A stretch of DNA of 64,000 nucleotides from Gari tellinella. Taxonomy: Eukaryota; Mollusca; Bivalvia; Cardiida; Psammobiidae. Below, piece after piece: positions 24,417 to 35,971 of the stretch. The notes under the pieces were generated by a model, which had not been told where the DNA came from, did not search any database, and was given only the letters and a program-made list of their open reading frames with translations. The stretch lies in NCBI GenBank assembly GCA_922989275.2, contig OV277866.1, positions 38,457,246-38,521,245 on the forward strand. Reading direction: 5' to 3'. The position numbers and the translations under genes were made by a program. Each line of letters opens with the position of its first letter. Position 1 is the stretch's first letter.

Positions 24417-24943
24417 CCATCGTTTTCTGACGTACAGGACCATTATTAAACCAAATGTCATAACTAATTGCAAAGTTTGACGTGTTTACAATAACCAAGC
24501 TGCAATATTAATGTTTCCATTGCATTTGTATGACTTCTTAGTCGTATGAAATATAAAGAGACACGTTAACAATTTTCAGTATGAGGGACTGCAAAGTACG
24601 CTTTCTCAAGTACTTATTTTCAAAACTAGATTTCGTTTAACTGCCGTAACAAAGGCATTTACGTGTAAAAAATATGCAATCCGTCTGGAAACTAAAGTAG
24701 TTCCAGCTGATTAAGTATCTAGACGGCAATAGTCAATGCCAGACAGTATTCTACGCCGTTACTTCCTTTTTGAAGAAATAAGTGCAATTGCACAACACTT
24801 CTACGTGTTCCATTATACGTCAAGCAAGACTAAACCAGGAACTGATTCTATATCGCTGACTTGCCACAAGCGAATGTTTTTTACATTGAAAATCACTATT
24901 AACGAACCACTAAGTAAGGCGGAATAGACGGTGCTAAAGGCAA
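24417..24943. other. No feature recognised
   Basis: Nothing supported. Confidence 0.35.
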
Positions 24944-25180
24944 TTAACCCATTTACGCCCAGTGGATTCTTCCATGTTTATATATTGGATTAGTCCATCT
25001 TTTATCAAAGGGATGCCTGGTCAAAATTTCCATTTTATTTTGTTTTATATTGAAATTCCTATCAGAAAACAGTGTAGACTCTGATCAGACGCCGCATAAA
25101 GCGGGGTCTGATTAGAGTCTACACTGTTTGCCTATGTCCCATATATGGGATCGTGAGCACAAATGCGTTGAACTTCTTAA
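24944..25180. mobile_element. MITE family E copy 3
   Basis: Starts TTAACCCATTTACGCCCAGT and ends GTTGAACTTCTTAA. The core at about 25072-25132 is ACAGTGTAGACTCTGATCAG and its inverse around CGCCGCATAAAGCGG. The inner segment GGGATGCCTGGTCAAAATTT recurs at 46.46 kb in another E copy. Confidence 0.72.
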
Positions 25181-25204
25181 CTCTACGGGTGATTTTGTGA
25201 TAAT

Positions 25205-25280
25205 TCTTGAAAACAGTTTGGACCCAGATGAGAAGCTGACAAACTTGGCGTCTCATCTGGATCTAAACTTTGCGACACTC
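25205..25280. repeat. Hairpin core in an unassigned context
   Basis: AACAGTTTGGACCCAGATGA and its inverse TCTCATCTGGATCTAAACTT form a hairpin with an 18-bp loop. Same module as in families B and D, but no terminal repeats could be matched. Confidence 0.65.
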
Positions 25281-25449
25281 AATTTTTTTCTTTTAGTAAA
25301 ATGCTGAAATTTCCATTCTGAGGATCGGTTCAAATAACAAGTATATAGTAACAGTTAAATCTCCCAACACTAATTAGCATTTTTGGGCTACTAGATACCC
25401 TTGTGGATCATTTTAATTACCAAGGTTGGGTAGTTAAAAATACTCTTCT

Positions 25450-25535
25450 GAATTAGCAAACAGTGTAGACCCTGATCAAACAACTCGTATAGGAGCTTCT
25501 GATCTTGGTCTACACTGTTCGCTTATGTAATATCA
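25450..25535. repeat. Hairpin core variant in an unassigned context
   Basis: GCAAACAGTGTAGACCCTGA and the inverse GATCTTGGTCTACACTGTTC form a hairpin around CAACTCGTATAGGAGCTTC. It resembles the core of family E copies. Confidence 0.65.
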
Positions 25536-25985
25536 TAATTATATGGTATAAGAGGGCTCACGTGATCGCTCACAGGATAATGAATCTGATATTACCTTGG
25601 AGGCTAACTCATCACCACAAACATAGCTTTGTATATCGTAGTTCTGGACAGCTAGCTTTTTGATAAAGGGCTCATTCATTTGAAATTAAAAGAAAAGGGA
25701 CTCCTAAAACGGAAGCTTATGCTCACCGGAAACATGTTTCAATCAAACAAACCTTTTTTTTGCCCCAAAGAGGTATACAGATCTTTTGATCACGCACAAC
25801 TACGAAACACATTACATAATAGTTTTTCTGCATTATGGCGTGTCGTTTGTAGCTGCCACCTACCGTTGATTTCTGTAAATTCAATGCCCGAAAACGTCTG
25901 CAATACGGAACTCTTTATTAACCTATCTTTTGGATCGGTCCGCATTGGTCAGGTTTTTGTTTTAGCTTTTCTACTGTACAGAATA
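25536..25985. other. No supported feature
   Basis: A 126-codon frame spans 25680-26060, but its end lies in a family C MITE and it has no recognisable domain; not called as a gene. Confidence 0.4.
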
Positions 25986-26143
25986 CTAACTGTTGCCGAA
26001 ACTCGATCATTCGAACATGCGCTAGTTTCAAAGCCAAAACGCGGCTTTTTTCTACTATAGTGAGATCGAATTATCGAAAACCAACTCATGGAAAACTTGT
26101 ACGATCGAATTCATTTAGTTCGGAGTATCGGGTTTCGACTATA
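25986..26143. mobile_element. MITE family C copy 3, internally deleted
   Basis: CCGAAACTCGATCATTCGAA on the left and GTTCGGAGTATCGGGTTTCG on the right are inverted family C ends. The interior has CAAAGCCAAAACGCGGC with one arm of the central palindrome lost. Confidence 0.7.
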
Positions 26144-27564
26144 TAATAAATTCATAGAGCTAGTGCGCTATTTCTGTGGCACATGTCTGTAAGTACAGAA
26201 AGTGTTTTATCGTCCATAACTCTAGCGACTTCAGGCAAGTATACAACTTTCGACGACTTGATAAATCTTAAGTGTTTCCTGACAGACTGTAAGTAGACCC
26301 TTGAGACAACATGTTCATTCCGAATTAATCAGAAATATTGATATGTAAGCTATATAGCTTAAAAAAGTCCAGCCTTGTTGAGGAATGGGCTGCAACAAGT
26401 GCCGATGTGATAAATGGTATTTTGAATTCCTTCCAAGTAATTTCTGAACTAATTAACAAAGTTATTATTTAGAATAAATCCTAGGTTACCTGGTAATAGG
26501 TAGTTAAAGATAGAACTACATTCTTCAAAAGGGACAAGAGTTGACATATAAATGCAACTTAAATATATCCGTTTTCTTAGTAAAACTTTCAAATTCCATC
26601 ACGCTGTTGCATTACAAACATTTAATGAAGTATTCAAGTTTCCTTCAAGTCCAGTCTATGACTATTTCATGGTGTTTCTGCAATAAATTGCGACATAACA
26701 AAACACACCTTAGCATGATCAACGCGTACTTATCATACTTAAGTCTATACAGGTTGTATCTTATATTTATTAGAGATTAAGAACATTTGATCTGATCCAA
26801 AACAATATGCGTGCAAACTTCGAATCTATTTAAATACAAATAAAGTCATGAAGAATATGCATTGCAAGAAATAATACAATGATGAAAGTTTGCATATCTG
26901 TCACAAGATACAGTGGTCAGAATACAATTGGTCGTTATTGCAATGCTAGTACACTATGGTAATGGTAGTTGAGAATTATAATTTAAAAAGAGTATAGTAT
27001 AGCATAATTGTTTATAGATATTAAAATTTAGAGAGATCTCTTTGCAGGAAAGCGATTTGAAGCTACACTTTGCCAGACAATAATCACTTATGCGTAAAAC
27101 CAACTATTTTGCACAAGCCTTATTTAAACAAGAAATGTAAGCATCATTGCAATGTTTTCCGGTATCAACATTAGTAAATACGACAGACAATAACAGCACT
27201 GTCTGTTCAATAAGACACTGAAAGACACTGAAAGCATTAACTTGACACATACAAAAATGATTGAACACAATTATCCTACATGCAGCTATTTGAAGAAAAA
27301 AGGATTTATTTGAACGAAAAGTAATATCATTCTTATGATTAAACATTTTGTATCTCTACAGAAGAGTAATGTTTGAATAAATGCCAAAAAGAACTACTTA
27401 AATCATACAAGCGAACACTTTGGCACTTTTTAATGATATGCACAACTTAATGTAGTCTGAAGGACGTAAAACTTTACAAGTAAGAGAGAGGTCATTGTCT
27501 CATCATGAAAATAGTTGAAACTGAAATGAAAATTAAAGTAAATAAGATTTATATCTAACCTCAT
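26144..27564. other. No feature recognised
   Basis: AT-rich; no element ends or supported gene. Confidence 0.4.
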
Positions 27565-27764
27565 TCACTGCCAGTGGCACAAATCATCTATTATGAAAAC
27601 AGTTTGGATCCAGTTTGGTAAAAATAAATCAAGCAGTTTAGGAGATGTCGTTTAAAGAAATTGTAGACGCCGGACGGAACGAATGTAAAAACGTACGGAC
27701 GAGCGACGTACATTGAATGATCAAAACATAGCTCATCTTGGCACTTTGTGCAAGGTGGGCTAAA
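27565..27764 (+). repeat. 3' fragment of an I-type element in a G-type relic
   Basis: 27565-27620 carries TTCACTGCCAGTGGCACAAA and AAACAGTTTGGATCCAG, the left end and half-core of family G. It breaks into AGTTTAGGAGATGTCGTTTAAA, a GACGCCGGACGGAAC tract and the closing GTGCAAGGTGGGCTAAA, which is the 3' end of an I-type element. Confidence 0.65.
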
Positions 27765-28285
27765 TTAACAAAATCACTTTTTCCTTATTAGAGTTCTTGT
27801 GCTGTGGGCATAGTTTAAAGCTGAAGTGTTTTATAACTAACAAACCAACGAATGCCAGACAGCCCGTTAATGGTGTTATTATCTTAGAAATGATGTCTTG
27901 TATTACTTCATATTTATGCAAATTGATATTTATGCAAATAGTCTGTGATTCATGCAGCGCAACAGCATAAGTCATACTTATTAAGCAATCATTGAACAAA
28001 AAGTTCATTGGTAGATTTAGAAAAGGGCAAACTTTAACGTAGGTCGGGGATTTGCAGAAAACCCCTTGCAGGAAATTTTGTTTAACTTTCAACAAGTATT
28101 ACAACAGAGACCATCCTACATTGCCGCATTTTTGGGTCTCAATTGTCATAGGGAATGGTTTCTCTTTATTAGACCGAGACTATCCTCTCTGCCAAAACCT
28201 TTAGGAAGGCAGTTCGGTTGTTTTGATCCCATGCACTGCTTGACAAATATTGAGATTAGCCGAACTAATCTTCTTCAAATCATCA
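27765..28285. other. No supported feature
   Basis: A minus-strand 111-codon frame at 27760-28095 has no recognisable domain. Nothing else supported. Confidence 0.35.
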
Positions 28286-28390
28286 GCTCATCCATCCATC
28301 ATCCCTCAACAGTCATCGGCACTTTATGACCATTTTGTGTCGCGGTGCCGTAAATCCAAACTCATCAATCCATCCATCCATCCATCTAGT
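28286..28390. repeat. Two short CATC microsatellites
   Basis: CATCCATCCATCATCC at about 28286-28306 and (CATC)n at about 28366-28388, separated by unique sequence. Confidence 0.85.
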
Positions 28391-29233
28391 TGTAAGTCCC
28401 TTTCTGCTAAACATAGTGGTTATACAATGCATATTTGACTGTAATGTTAAGATCACTCATTGTAGCATTATACCGATTCAGTATACATTTGCTATAGAAA
28501 GCTCGAAAGTAATCTAATTACTGAACCGAAGTCATTAATTTTTTAACACAAAGCAATACGGTGTATGTTTAAATAGCTGGAAACTAAATATTCAACCCTA
28601 CATATACAAGTATCAGTATTTATCACATAAACGTGCAAAATATAGAGGGCCGTAAAAATCGTATGGCCCACTGAGCATATATTTTATACTAATTTTCGAA
28701 TCCCCAAAATACTGTACTACTAAGCGGACTGTAAATCAGTAAAGAGAATCGAGACAAACATTGATCACCACTAGGTATTGAAACATTTCGAAGTGTCCTA
28801 GAAACATTATCCCTAGCAGTCTCGCAAACTCAGGCTGCAAATCAGGCTAAACTTAATACTACGTAGACTTTAGTATTAACAGTGACTCAGACTGTTTTTC
28901 AAATTTAGACGTTACAATGATAATGACGTCATGTTACGTCTTGACGTTATTTTGAAAACAAAACTAGATTCTTAATGTCAAATGATCATTTTTAGTCAAT
29001 TAGAACAACTTTAATTTAAATATTAATTTAAAATTTGAATATGGTATCAGAGAAGTCCTTTCACAACGTAATTGTGTTGATTTTCTTTACGTTAATATGA
29101 TTGGTGTTTTTATCTACGGATGAATAAAACCGAATAACACCTATGACGAATCGTTTACCTAAGAGTCGAGGGAAAAACTGAAAGTAAGATCGTTCGGATT
29201 TTCGTGTCATTTGGTGTTTATGTGTGATAAATA
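28391..29233. other. No feature recognised
   Basis: Nothing supported. Confidence 0.35.
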
Positions 29234-29379
29234 GGATATTAAATTCGTGTTTTTTCAGTAATAAATTTATTGAACTAGTTGGATAAAAATGATATGTTGC
29301 TCGCCAAGGCTCGCAAAATATCATTTTTATCCAACTCGTTCAATAAATTCATTACTGAAAAAACACTCATTCAATATCC
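29234..29379. repeat. Long hairpin with ~62-bp arms
   Basis: GGATATTAAATTCGTGTTTT on the left pairs with AAAACACTCATTCAATATCC on the right; arms continue to ATAAAAATGATAT / ATATCATTTTTAT. The loop is about 20 bp (GTTGCTCGCC region). It is a foldback element or a tail-to-tail fused MITE. Short frames read through it on both strands because it is palindromic. Confidence 0.85.
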
Positions 29380-29590
29380 TCTATTTATTGACAAATGGCT
29401 ATTACATTACAATTGGTTGTATAAAACCGTTAATAAAACAAAACTTGACTTATGCCCAAATGTATACCAATATAGATTTTTAAAGATGAAAAATCAAAAT
29501 GGTGGACCAAACACCGTGTACTTTTAAAATAAATGCATACAGTTGCAGTTGTTGTGATTCTTCAATGAAGTCAATAGGCAAGTGATCTCG

Positions 29591-30078
29591 GACCCGTCTT
29601 ACGAAACGTCGTACGACTTACATTGCATTAAGTAAGATCATAACATTCTCAATTATTATTTTATTTCTCCCACTAATTCTGTCTCGGGAAGTATTTTTGG
29701 AATTGTCTTTTCAAGACGATTCCAAATAGATGTCATAAGGTACGATTAGATGTAGAAATCAGAAATTAGATGTACTTTAAAGTTTAAACTTACGATCGAT
29801 ATTTTCGTACGACGTTTCGTACAGTGGAAAATCTGTTATTCTTTCCCGTTTAAACGCAAACGTACGCAAACGCAAATCACTAAAACGTAGAAAAATAATA
29901 ATTTTTGACAATTCTGATAATTCTTGTTTATCTTGGTGGCAAACAGTTTGGAGCCTGATCAGACGCCGGGTTACCCGGCGTCTGATCTGACTCCAAACTG
30001 TTTGCACTGCAAATAATAGTTTTAGCGTAAACGCGTTTATTGGGAAAGAATAACAGATTCTCCACTGTATTACGGGTC
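29591..30078. mobile_element. MITE family H copy 2, interrupted by family D
   Basis: Left GACCCGTCTTACGAAACGTC and right ACGACGTTTCGTA|TTACGGGTC are the family H termini. The hairpin GGAATTGTCTTTTCAAGACG is at about 29698-29730. Removing the D insert (248 bp plus a TA) leaves about 240 bp, similar to the other H copies. Confidence 0.78.
29820..30069. mobile_element. MITE family D copy 2, 250 bp, nested in H
   Basis: Starts TACAGTGGAAAATCTGTTAT and ends AACAGATTCTCCACTGTA with TA at both sides. The interior has ACGCAAACGTACGCAAACGC and a perfect core at 29943-30005: AAACAGTTTGGAGCCTGATC ... around CGCCGGGTTACCCGGCG. It matches the copy at 34896 closely and has exactly the same length. Confidence 0.88.
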
Positions 30079-30079
30079 T

Positions 30080-30957
30080 CAGCAGTAGAAATAATTCTTG
30101 TTTTAAATACCGTTTTTGAACATACACGTACGTATTTAGATGAAGCGAACGCGATTATGATATACTGATTAACGCGATAAATTATTTAACCCAACATGAT
30201 AGTGCATAAATAAGGATGGAAAATGACATTCATTTATTGAATTCGTTATATTCTAGCCTCTTCTTAATAGTCAAATGAAAGTAGCCAAACTTATTCATTA
30301 CGCTACTTGGAGCCAGATTTGGCTTAATTAGTTACTAAATGTCTTCTTCAAAGCTTCATAGACAGTTCATAGTATATCGTCATGCAAAAGTGTCCCTTGT
30401 TTTGCATCAAAACGAGTATGAACACTATTTGCAAACAGTTAAGAATTAAGTCAAAAGGCTCTTAAAGGAGATCTCTGAACTTAAATTGCATAGTTTTTCA
30501 AATATTTTAATAAGTTGGCAGACAAACTATCGAACGTCCATGTTCCCTAGTCATTATTCAGAAATAGTTATGTCCACCACTTCGCAAGTCAGCATAGTTA
30601 GGGGATAGTAGACTATCTCCTGAAATAATTGTTAAATACTATGTTTAGCAACGTTAATGTAAGGCACCGAAGTACAGAATAGTTAGTTGGTTTTGAATAG
30701 ATAGTCAACCAATCACTATTAAATTGTAATATACGTTGGTATTAAAACAAGTGTTAGTATGGTATTCGTTCCCGTTCAATCGAAAGTACACGCACATGCA
30801 ACGCAATGAAAAGATGAAATTGTAAGTTAAAGCAAATAGTGAACTATTAACATCTCATCGGTAAACTGTTTAGAGGCTTATCATATATCGGGATACTAGG
30901 CGTCTGATCTCGATACATACTGCTTACAAAGAACATCTTTGTTTTATATGAACAAGA
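30080..30957. other. Mostly unassigned; half-core relic next to RT copy 1
   Basis: No gene recognised. At 30865-30925 AACTGTTTAGAGG and TAGGCGTCTGATCTCGATAC form a decayed hairpin core, about 35 bp upstream of the truncation point of RT copy 1. Confidence 0.45.
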
Positions 30958-32009
30958 CAACACTATATACTACCTTACCTCATAATTTAATAAAAGCTAA
31001 ACTTATACAACTTATTGAAAAGACTTTTGCCAGAGAAAGGAAACTATTTCTGGCGTGTAATACTGATCGTGCATTTTTTACAAATGACACGGTTAAGCAT
31101 TACACTATGTGGACTTGCACCGATGTCTGTAAATCACTATCATTTCTTCTGGATAATATTTATGTACGTTTTGGGAGTACCATATACCGCCAAGTGATTG
31201 GTATCCCTATGGGTACAAACTGTGCGCCCCTTGTCGCAGACCTATTTTTGTACTGTTATGAGAGGGCCTTTATGCTAAGTCTAAAACCTGATACACAGGC
31301 AGATATGATCGAAGCCTTTAACAACACATCGCGCTATCTAGATGATATTTTTAATATAGACAACCCATTTTTTGATACGTTGTTTCCTTTGATTTACCCA
31401 AAAGAATTACGCCTTAATAAAACAAACGAGTCAAATTTATCGACACCATTTTTAGATTTGGATCTTTCAATAAATAACGGTATTGTTTCTTCTAAGATTT
31501 ACGATAAACGAGATGATTTTGATTTTAGTATTGTAAACTATCCTCATCTAGATGGCGATGTTCCCCGTTCTACATCTTACGGGGTTTATATTTCACAACT
31601 TATTCGTTTTGCTAGGGCTTGTACCTCTGTTGAGGACTTCCACATTCGTAATAAAACTATTACTAAAAAGCTTCTTAAACAGGGGTACAGATTTCATAAA
31701 CTTCGTAAAACATTTTCTAAATTCTTTTATAGAAATCTTCCTCTCATTAACAAGTATAAATGTAACTTAAAGTATTTTCTGCGGCAAGGTATTTCACATC
31801 CGGAGTTTTATGGTGATGTGATTTACAGACTTCGTAAGATTCTTGGACATACGCATTTTCAAAACCTATTTGTGAAACGTATTAGATTTTTCCTAAAAAA
31901 AGATTATGATCCAACTATATTGCTGCGCACTTCACGTTTGGTTATCGATCAATCTACAATTGATAACTATGCTTTCCTCTTTGGTTGTGCGACGACAGAC
32001 ATGGCTTAG
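30958..32009 (+). pseudogene. Reverse transcriptase copy 1 (5'-truncated retroelement)
   Basis: Reverse transcriptase fragment with homology starting at TLYTTLPHNLIKAKL. The longest frame starts at an ATG at 30939, but its first seven residues lie outside the shared element. Visible motifs, numbered from that ATG: RQVIGIPMGTNCAPLVADLF (84-103), the motif B/B' region of Penelope-like and related RTs; RYLDDIF (132-138) with the catalytic YLDD at 133-136; PFLDLDLSI and SKIYDKRDDFDFSIVNYPHL downstream. The motif A aspartate, which precedes STLYTTLPH in copy 2, is missing because the 5' break falls there, so this copy should be inactive. No endonuclease or RNase H domain is seen. The frame is otherwise open to the stop, suggesting recent insertion. 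The same RT family is familiar to me from cnidarian and mollusc genomes; Penelope-like is the best class guess. Confidence 0.85.
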
Positions 32010-32676
32010 CACTACATGATGATGTATCTCTAAAGCCGTCCTTAACCGGGAGAGTTATGTCGGATTTTCGTGCTTTGGTTTTTCTCTCCCTCTCTGTCGT
32101 ACCCTAAACCCTCCCATGTCTTACAGTTACTCATGACTACAGACTATTCGCTTGAGTACAATTTGACCGTTGCTATAGTGGGTTATTTTTAACACGGGCT
32201 TGAATATTTAATTCTTTCCCGTGTTACTAATAATCCTGTCAGAGAATTTTGTTAGATGTTTTACATGTATTTACTTACTGTGCTGGCGGTCTTTTTGATT
32301 GTAAGGTTGTGGAACAGGGTTTATATTTTATGTACACTGTTCGTCTTTATAGGTGAATATAGGAGATAAGTGTGAGGTTGGGCGCCCCTAAACCCAGGTT
32401 TAACCCCCCAGTGGTTGTTAATGGTTAATTAATTTATAATTGATTATTGATTGCTACTGACCGTACCAAGGCGGGCTCCTATATTCACTTAGCTTTATGT
32501 TTGTCTTGCGTGTTGTTTTCTATTTAGTGTGTAGATGAAGGAATGGTATGGCGTGTGTGTGTGGTTGTGTGTGTGTTTGTTATGGTATGGCTGTGTGTGT
32601 GTGTGTTCTGCTTTAGAGATGGGTGTATTGTTTGTGTTGCGTTTCCTGCTTGAGTCTTCTTTCGTATTTATTTGAA
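30958..32676 (+). mobile_element. Retroelement copy 1, full extent
   Basis: The segment shared with copy 2 runs from CAACACTATATACTACC at 30958 to TTTGAA at 32676. After the RT stop comes a 667-bp 3' untranslated tract with a GT-rich microsatellite (about 32541-32612). No long terminal repeat, poly(A) tail or clear target-site duplication was found. The fixed 3' end with variable 5' end fits target-primed reverse transcription. Confidence 0.82.
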
Positions 32677-32824
32677 CATAATCCTCACTTCAACCAGGCG
32701 TATTAGAAAAACGTATTGATTATATTACATATTTCCAGTGCACTGACTCACTAGCAGGTGTCAGTTATGGTTTCTGATCCTCTTCATCTTCATTCTATAA
32801 TTGTGCAGATATATCGAACACTGA
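32677..32824. other. No feature recognised
   Basis: Short unassigned spacer. Confidence 0.3.
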
Positions 32825-33016
32825 TACAGTCGAAACTCGATACTTCGAACTTGCGTTAGTTCGAACGTACCCATATTTCACAGTTAAAATGTTGCTAATA
32901 AAACGTGGCTGAGCCACGTTTAAACTTTGAAATACGGGTATGTTCGATATAAATCAATTTATGCATTACTGGTACGATCGATTTAAGCTAGTTCGAAGTA
33001 TCTAGTTTCGACTATA
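32825..33016. mobile_element. MITE family C copy 4
   Basis: Starts TACAGTCGAAACTCGATACT and ends GAAGTATCTAGTTTCGACTA-TA. The centre has AACGTGGCTGAGCCACG preceded by a small insertion (TGTTGCTAAT). Arms GTTCGAACGTACCCATATTT and AAATACGGGTATGTTCGA are well preserved. Confidence 0.82.
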
Positions 33017-33254
33017 TAAAATGGGCATAGTCTGTAGAATGGCTCCATAAAATGGCCTTTCTACCACTTCAGGCATTGAACTTGCTAATTCAACAACTGG
33101 TTCAGAGCATTGATTACAAACGGAAGCCAAAAATATCTTTCTTATTGACACAAACAATCTGATGATTTCCCAAAAGACGAGTTTCACACAGACTATCACT
33201 CTTAATGCGAATGTATCATCAAAAATGGGATGCCAACATGAATCTGTGAGGACT
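33017..33254. other. No feature recognised
   Basis: Nothing supported. Confidence 0.3.
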
Positions 33255-33370
33255 AAACCCCTTTACTGTTATAACAATTGTATTTCTAAATAGATGAAAT
33301 CCGTATAAGACGAACATAACTCGACGTCTTATCAGGATATGAACTGTCTGACAATCAAATCGATGTTTCT
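33255..33370. mobile_element. G-type MITE relic
   Basis: CCCCTTTACTGTTATAACAA followed by a GTATAAGACGAACATAACTCGACGTCTTATC hairpin core and GAACTGTCTGACAATC. Left end and core only. Confidence 0.5.
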
Positions 33371-34284
33371 AAACTTGTTTAAACCTATATTAGAATGGAA
33401 CATGAGTGTGGCAAATTTCAATGACAATTTCAATGCAGTGTAAGGGATTCAAACAAGTTATATGCCTGTTTTGAACCAGTCGTTTACTCGTGTCAATTGG
33501 CACATTCTATTTCTGTCAGGAACGTTACCTTCATGCAAGCTTGTGGCGAAATCGTTTCTACTGTTACAAACAAAATGGAACCAGATAACACACCGAGTAA
33601 CTCTGTGTCGCAATTGTTTTTATACCTAAAGGATAATAATTGTCTTAAACGAAAGCAGATAAATCAAATCTGATAATTAAAGCAGGTGACAATTTTTACA
33701 GACAACTAAAAAAATCACTGAGCGTGCTTAAGATAAAAATATCGTGTGCACAAACTACTCAATAAGGACTCTTTTTTTGCTTATAATCATAAAACATACG
33801 CGTCCTTTCAGACCGCAATGAGTAAATACGGGGTTTGTTTGGTATTTCGTTTATATTTGTAATGAAGTTTTGATACAAATAGAACACAAAATTAAGTGTA
33901 CAAAACGTTATGAAATGCAATTTACTATTGAACCAAAAATATGTAAAGAAAATTGCTCATGCTATTGATTCAAGCAGACAATTGTGATTAACACCATAAA
34001 AAGTATCTTTTTGGTGATTATTTGATAGAGTGGGTCGAGACGTCCTGAGATAATTATTTCAACGAAAGGTTTAGACCATTGTTTGGGCAATACCATTGAG
34101 CACACTCTCGGATTCGATTCAGTGCTGTGAGATTTCCAATCAATATCATTGGATCAGGTTTAGCTGTCCATTAACCTTAATCACGGTGAATCATCCTCTC
34201 CAACAGAATTGCTATCAGGAATGCTCCTCGAATCATTGCTTTAATCTTTTTTTAAAATGAATAACAAAATATCCTTGAATTTTC
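33371..34284. other. No feature recognised
   Basis: Nothing supported. Confidence 0.35.
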
Positions 34285-34475
34285 ACCCTTTCGCTGCCGA
34301 ACTCTATAACACTAACACATGAAAACCGTTTTGATCCTAATAAGACGTTGCGTATCGCGGCGTCTTATGATGATTCTAACCGTTTGACACTTATAAAAAC
34401 ACCCCTTTAGTTAGAATATTACATTTTTTAAATGTAAGAGCACTTTAAAGCAGACAAATAATACAACAAGACGAT
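34285..34475. mobile_element. G-type MITE, right end lost
   Basis: CACCCTTTCGCTGCCGAACT, then a hairpin core around AAGACGTTGCGTATCGCGGC (34340-34370) with AACCGTTTTGATCC and GATTCTAACCGTTTG arms, then the AAAGCAGACAAATAATACAAC segment seen in other G copies. Confidence 0.6.
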
Positions 34476-34895
34476 AAAAATAGCAGAGACTTATTAGACG
34501 GATATTTCAGTCATAATGGCAGCAAAGGGGATAATGTCTCAACTGTGCTTAAAATTGTTAACACATTTCAACTTGTTTACATCTGTTTACCAAGTACCAG
34601 TAAATTTAGTCTTCCATTTATTTTGTGTGAGCAACAGAGTTGAACCTAAGATTGCAGATAAATATAAGTATTTTCTTTCGACCAGGGTGAGTTATTTTTA
34701 GATTAGAACTTCTCAATCTTTAAATGGATGATCACTGTACTTGATGATTTCCGTACAGTCAGCTAGGATACGGATAGCTGTAATATTTGTGCGTAATGTT
34801 AGGTAGAAAAGATATTATACTTTCCCGTTTTAACAGAAACACAATGACACTAGACGGATAAATTACGCATTTTAATCTACAGTGTTTTACCCTGA
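34476..34895. other. No supported feature
   Basis: A 61-codon frame at 34516-34701 has no recognisable domain. Confidence 0.3.
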
Positions 34896-35145
34896 TACAG
34901 TGGAGAATCTGTTATTCTTTCCCGTTTAAACGCAAACGTACGCAAACGCAAAGCGCTAAAACGTAGAAAATAACAACTTTTGGACAATTCTGATAATTCT
35001 TGTTTATCTTGGTAGCAAACAGTTTGGAGCCCGATCAGACGCCGGGTTACCCGGCGTCTGATCTGGCTCTAAACTGTTTGCACTGCAAAAAATAGTTTTA
35101 GCGTAAACGCGTTTATTGGGAAAGAATAACAAATTCTCCACTGTA
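34896..35145. mobile_element. MITE family D copy 3, 250 bp
   Basis: Starts TACAGTGGAGAATCTGTTAT and ends AACAAATTCTCCACTGTA, TA-flanked. Same length and almost the same sequence as copy 2, including the perfect CGCCGGGTTACCCGGCG core at about 35040-35058. Non-coding. Confidence 0.88.
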
Positions 35146-35584
35146 ACACTCATAATTGAAAAGGTAAATTAAACATAATTTTGAATACTCAATGAAAAAG
35201 TAGTTGGGGCTAAATGGAGATCTGATCTTAATTGTTCACATTTTCTCTTCTAATATAAAGTTTTGTGCATTTGACAAAGGTGCATTGTTACTAAATACGT
35301 ATTTAATACTTTGTAAAGTCCGAAAACATTTACCAAACACCATTATATAAAAAGAAAATGATATTGTTTCACCACAAACATACCGTGAAAGTAATATCAA
35401 CATACTCAACAGACAGTATGCATTTCCTTAGCAGAAAGTATGCGTGCATACTCTATTTAGATAATGACAATCGCTTTAGCATAAGATGGTTAACTGACAG
35501 ATTTAGAGGTTTATCATATTGTTGTCTGACAGTCTGAACTAACTTTATTTCCCGTTGTCTGAGTGAATTTCAGTGTCCAAGAAA
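35146..35584. other. No feature recognised
   Basis: Nothing supported. Confidence 0.35.
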
Positions 35585-35787
35585 TACAGTAAAACCCCTG
35601 TAATAAAACCGTTAAACAGTGTCATTTTCTAAGGCAGATGACAGCATTAAGTAATGTGAAAGTAAAACAGAAATATCCTTTAGGAGCTTTCCGTTTTACT
35701 ATTACCAAGCTTTAAGCTGTAACATATCTTTCATTCATGCACTCCATTACTCTTCCTGTTAGTGGTCATAAAAGAGGGGGTTTACTA
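35585..35787. mobile_element. MITE family A copy 6
   Basis: Starts TACAGTAAAACCCCTGTAAT and ends AGAGGGGGTTTACTATA. Core AGTAATGTGAAAGTAAAACA with AGGAGCTTTCCGTTTTACTA is recognisable but diverged. Confidence 0.75.
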
Positions 35788-35971
35788 TATCACTTTTCAA
35801 TTCTGAATATAATCGTATTTTACACAAGCAGATAAAACATTTTTATATATTTATTCATTCTAATTTCATTGAAACAGTTCATTATCTGAAGTAAAACAAT
35901 GGATTTTAATCAGCCACCGTAACCGGGATAAAACAATTAATTTCTCCAGTCAAAATACTAAACAAAGGGCT

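Noticed and set aside
25680..26060. 126-codon plus-strand frame
   Set aside because: Its C-terminal part is the translation of a family C MITE and no domain is recognisable; a chance frame.
27760..28095. 111-codon minus-strand frame
   Set aside because: No domain and unremarkable AT-driven composition.
29777..30127. 116-codon minus-strand frame
   Set aside because: It reads through nested D and H MITEs.
32541..32612. GT microsatellite as an independent feature
   Set aside because: It lies in the 3' tract of the RT element and recurs at the same place in copy 2, so it belongs to the element.
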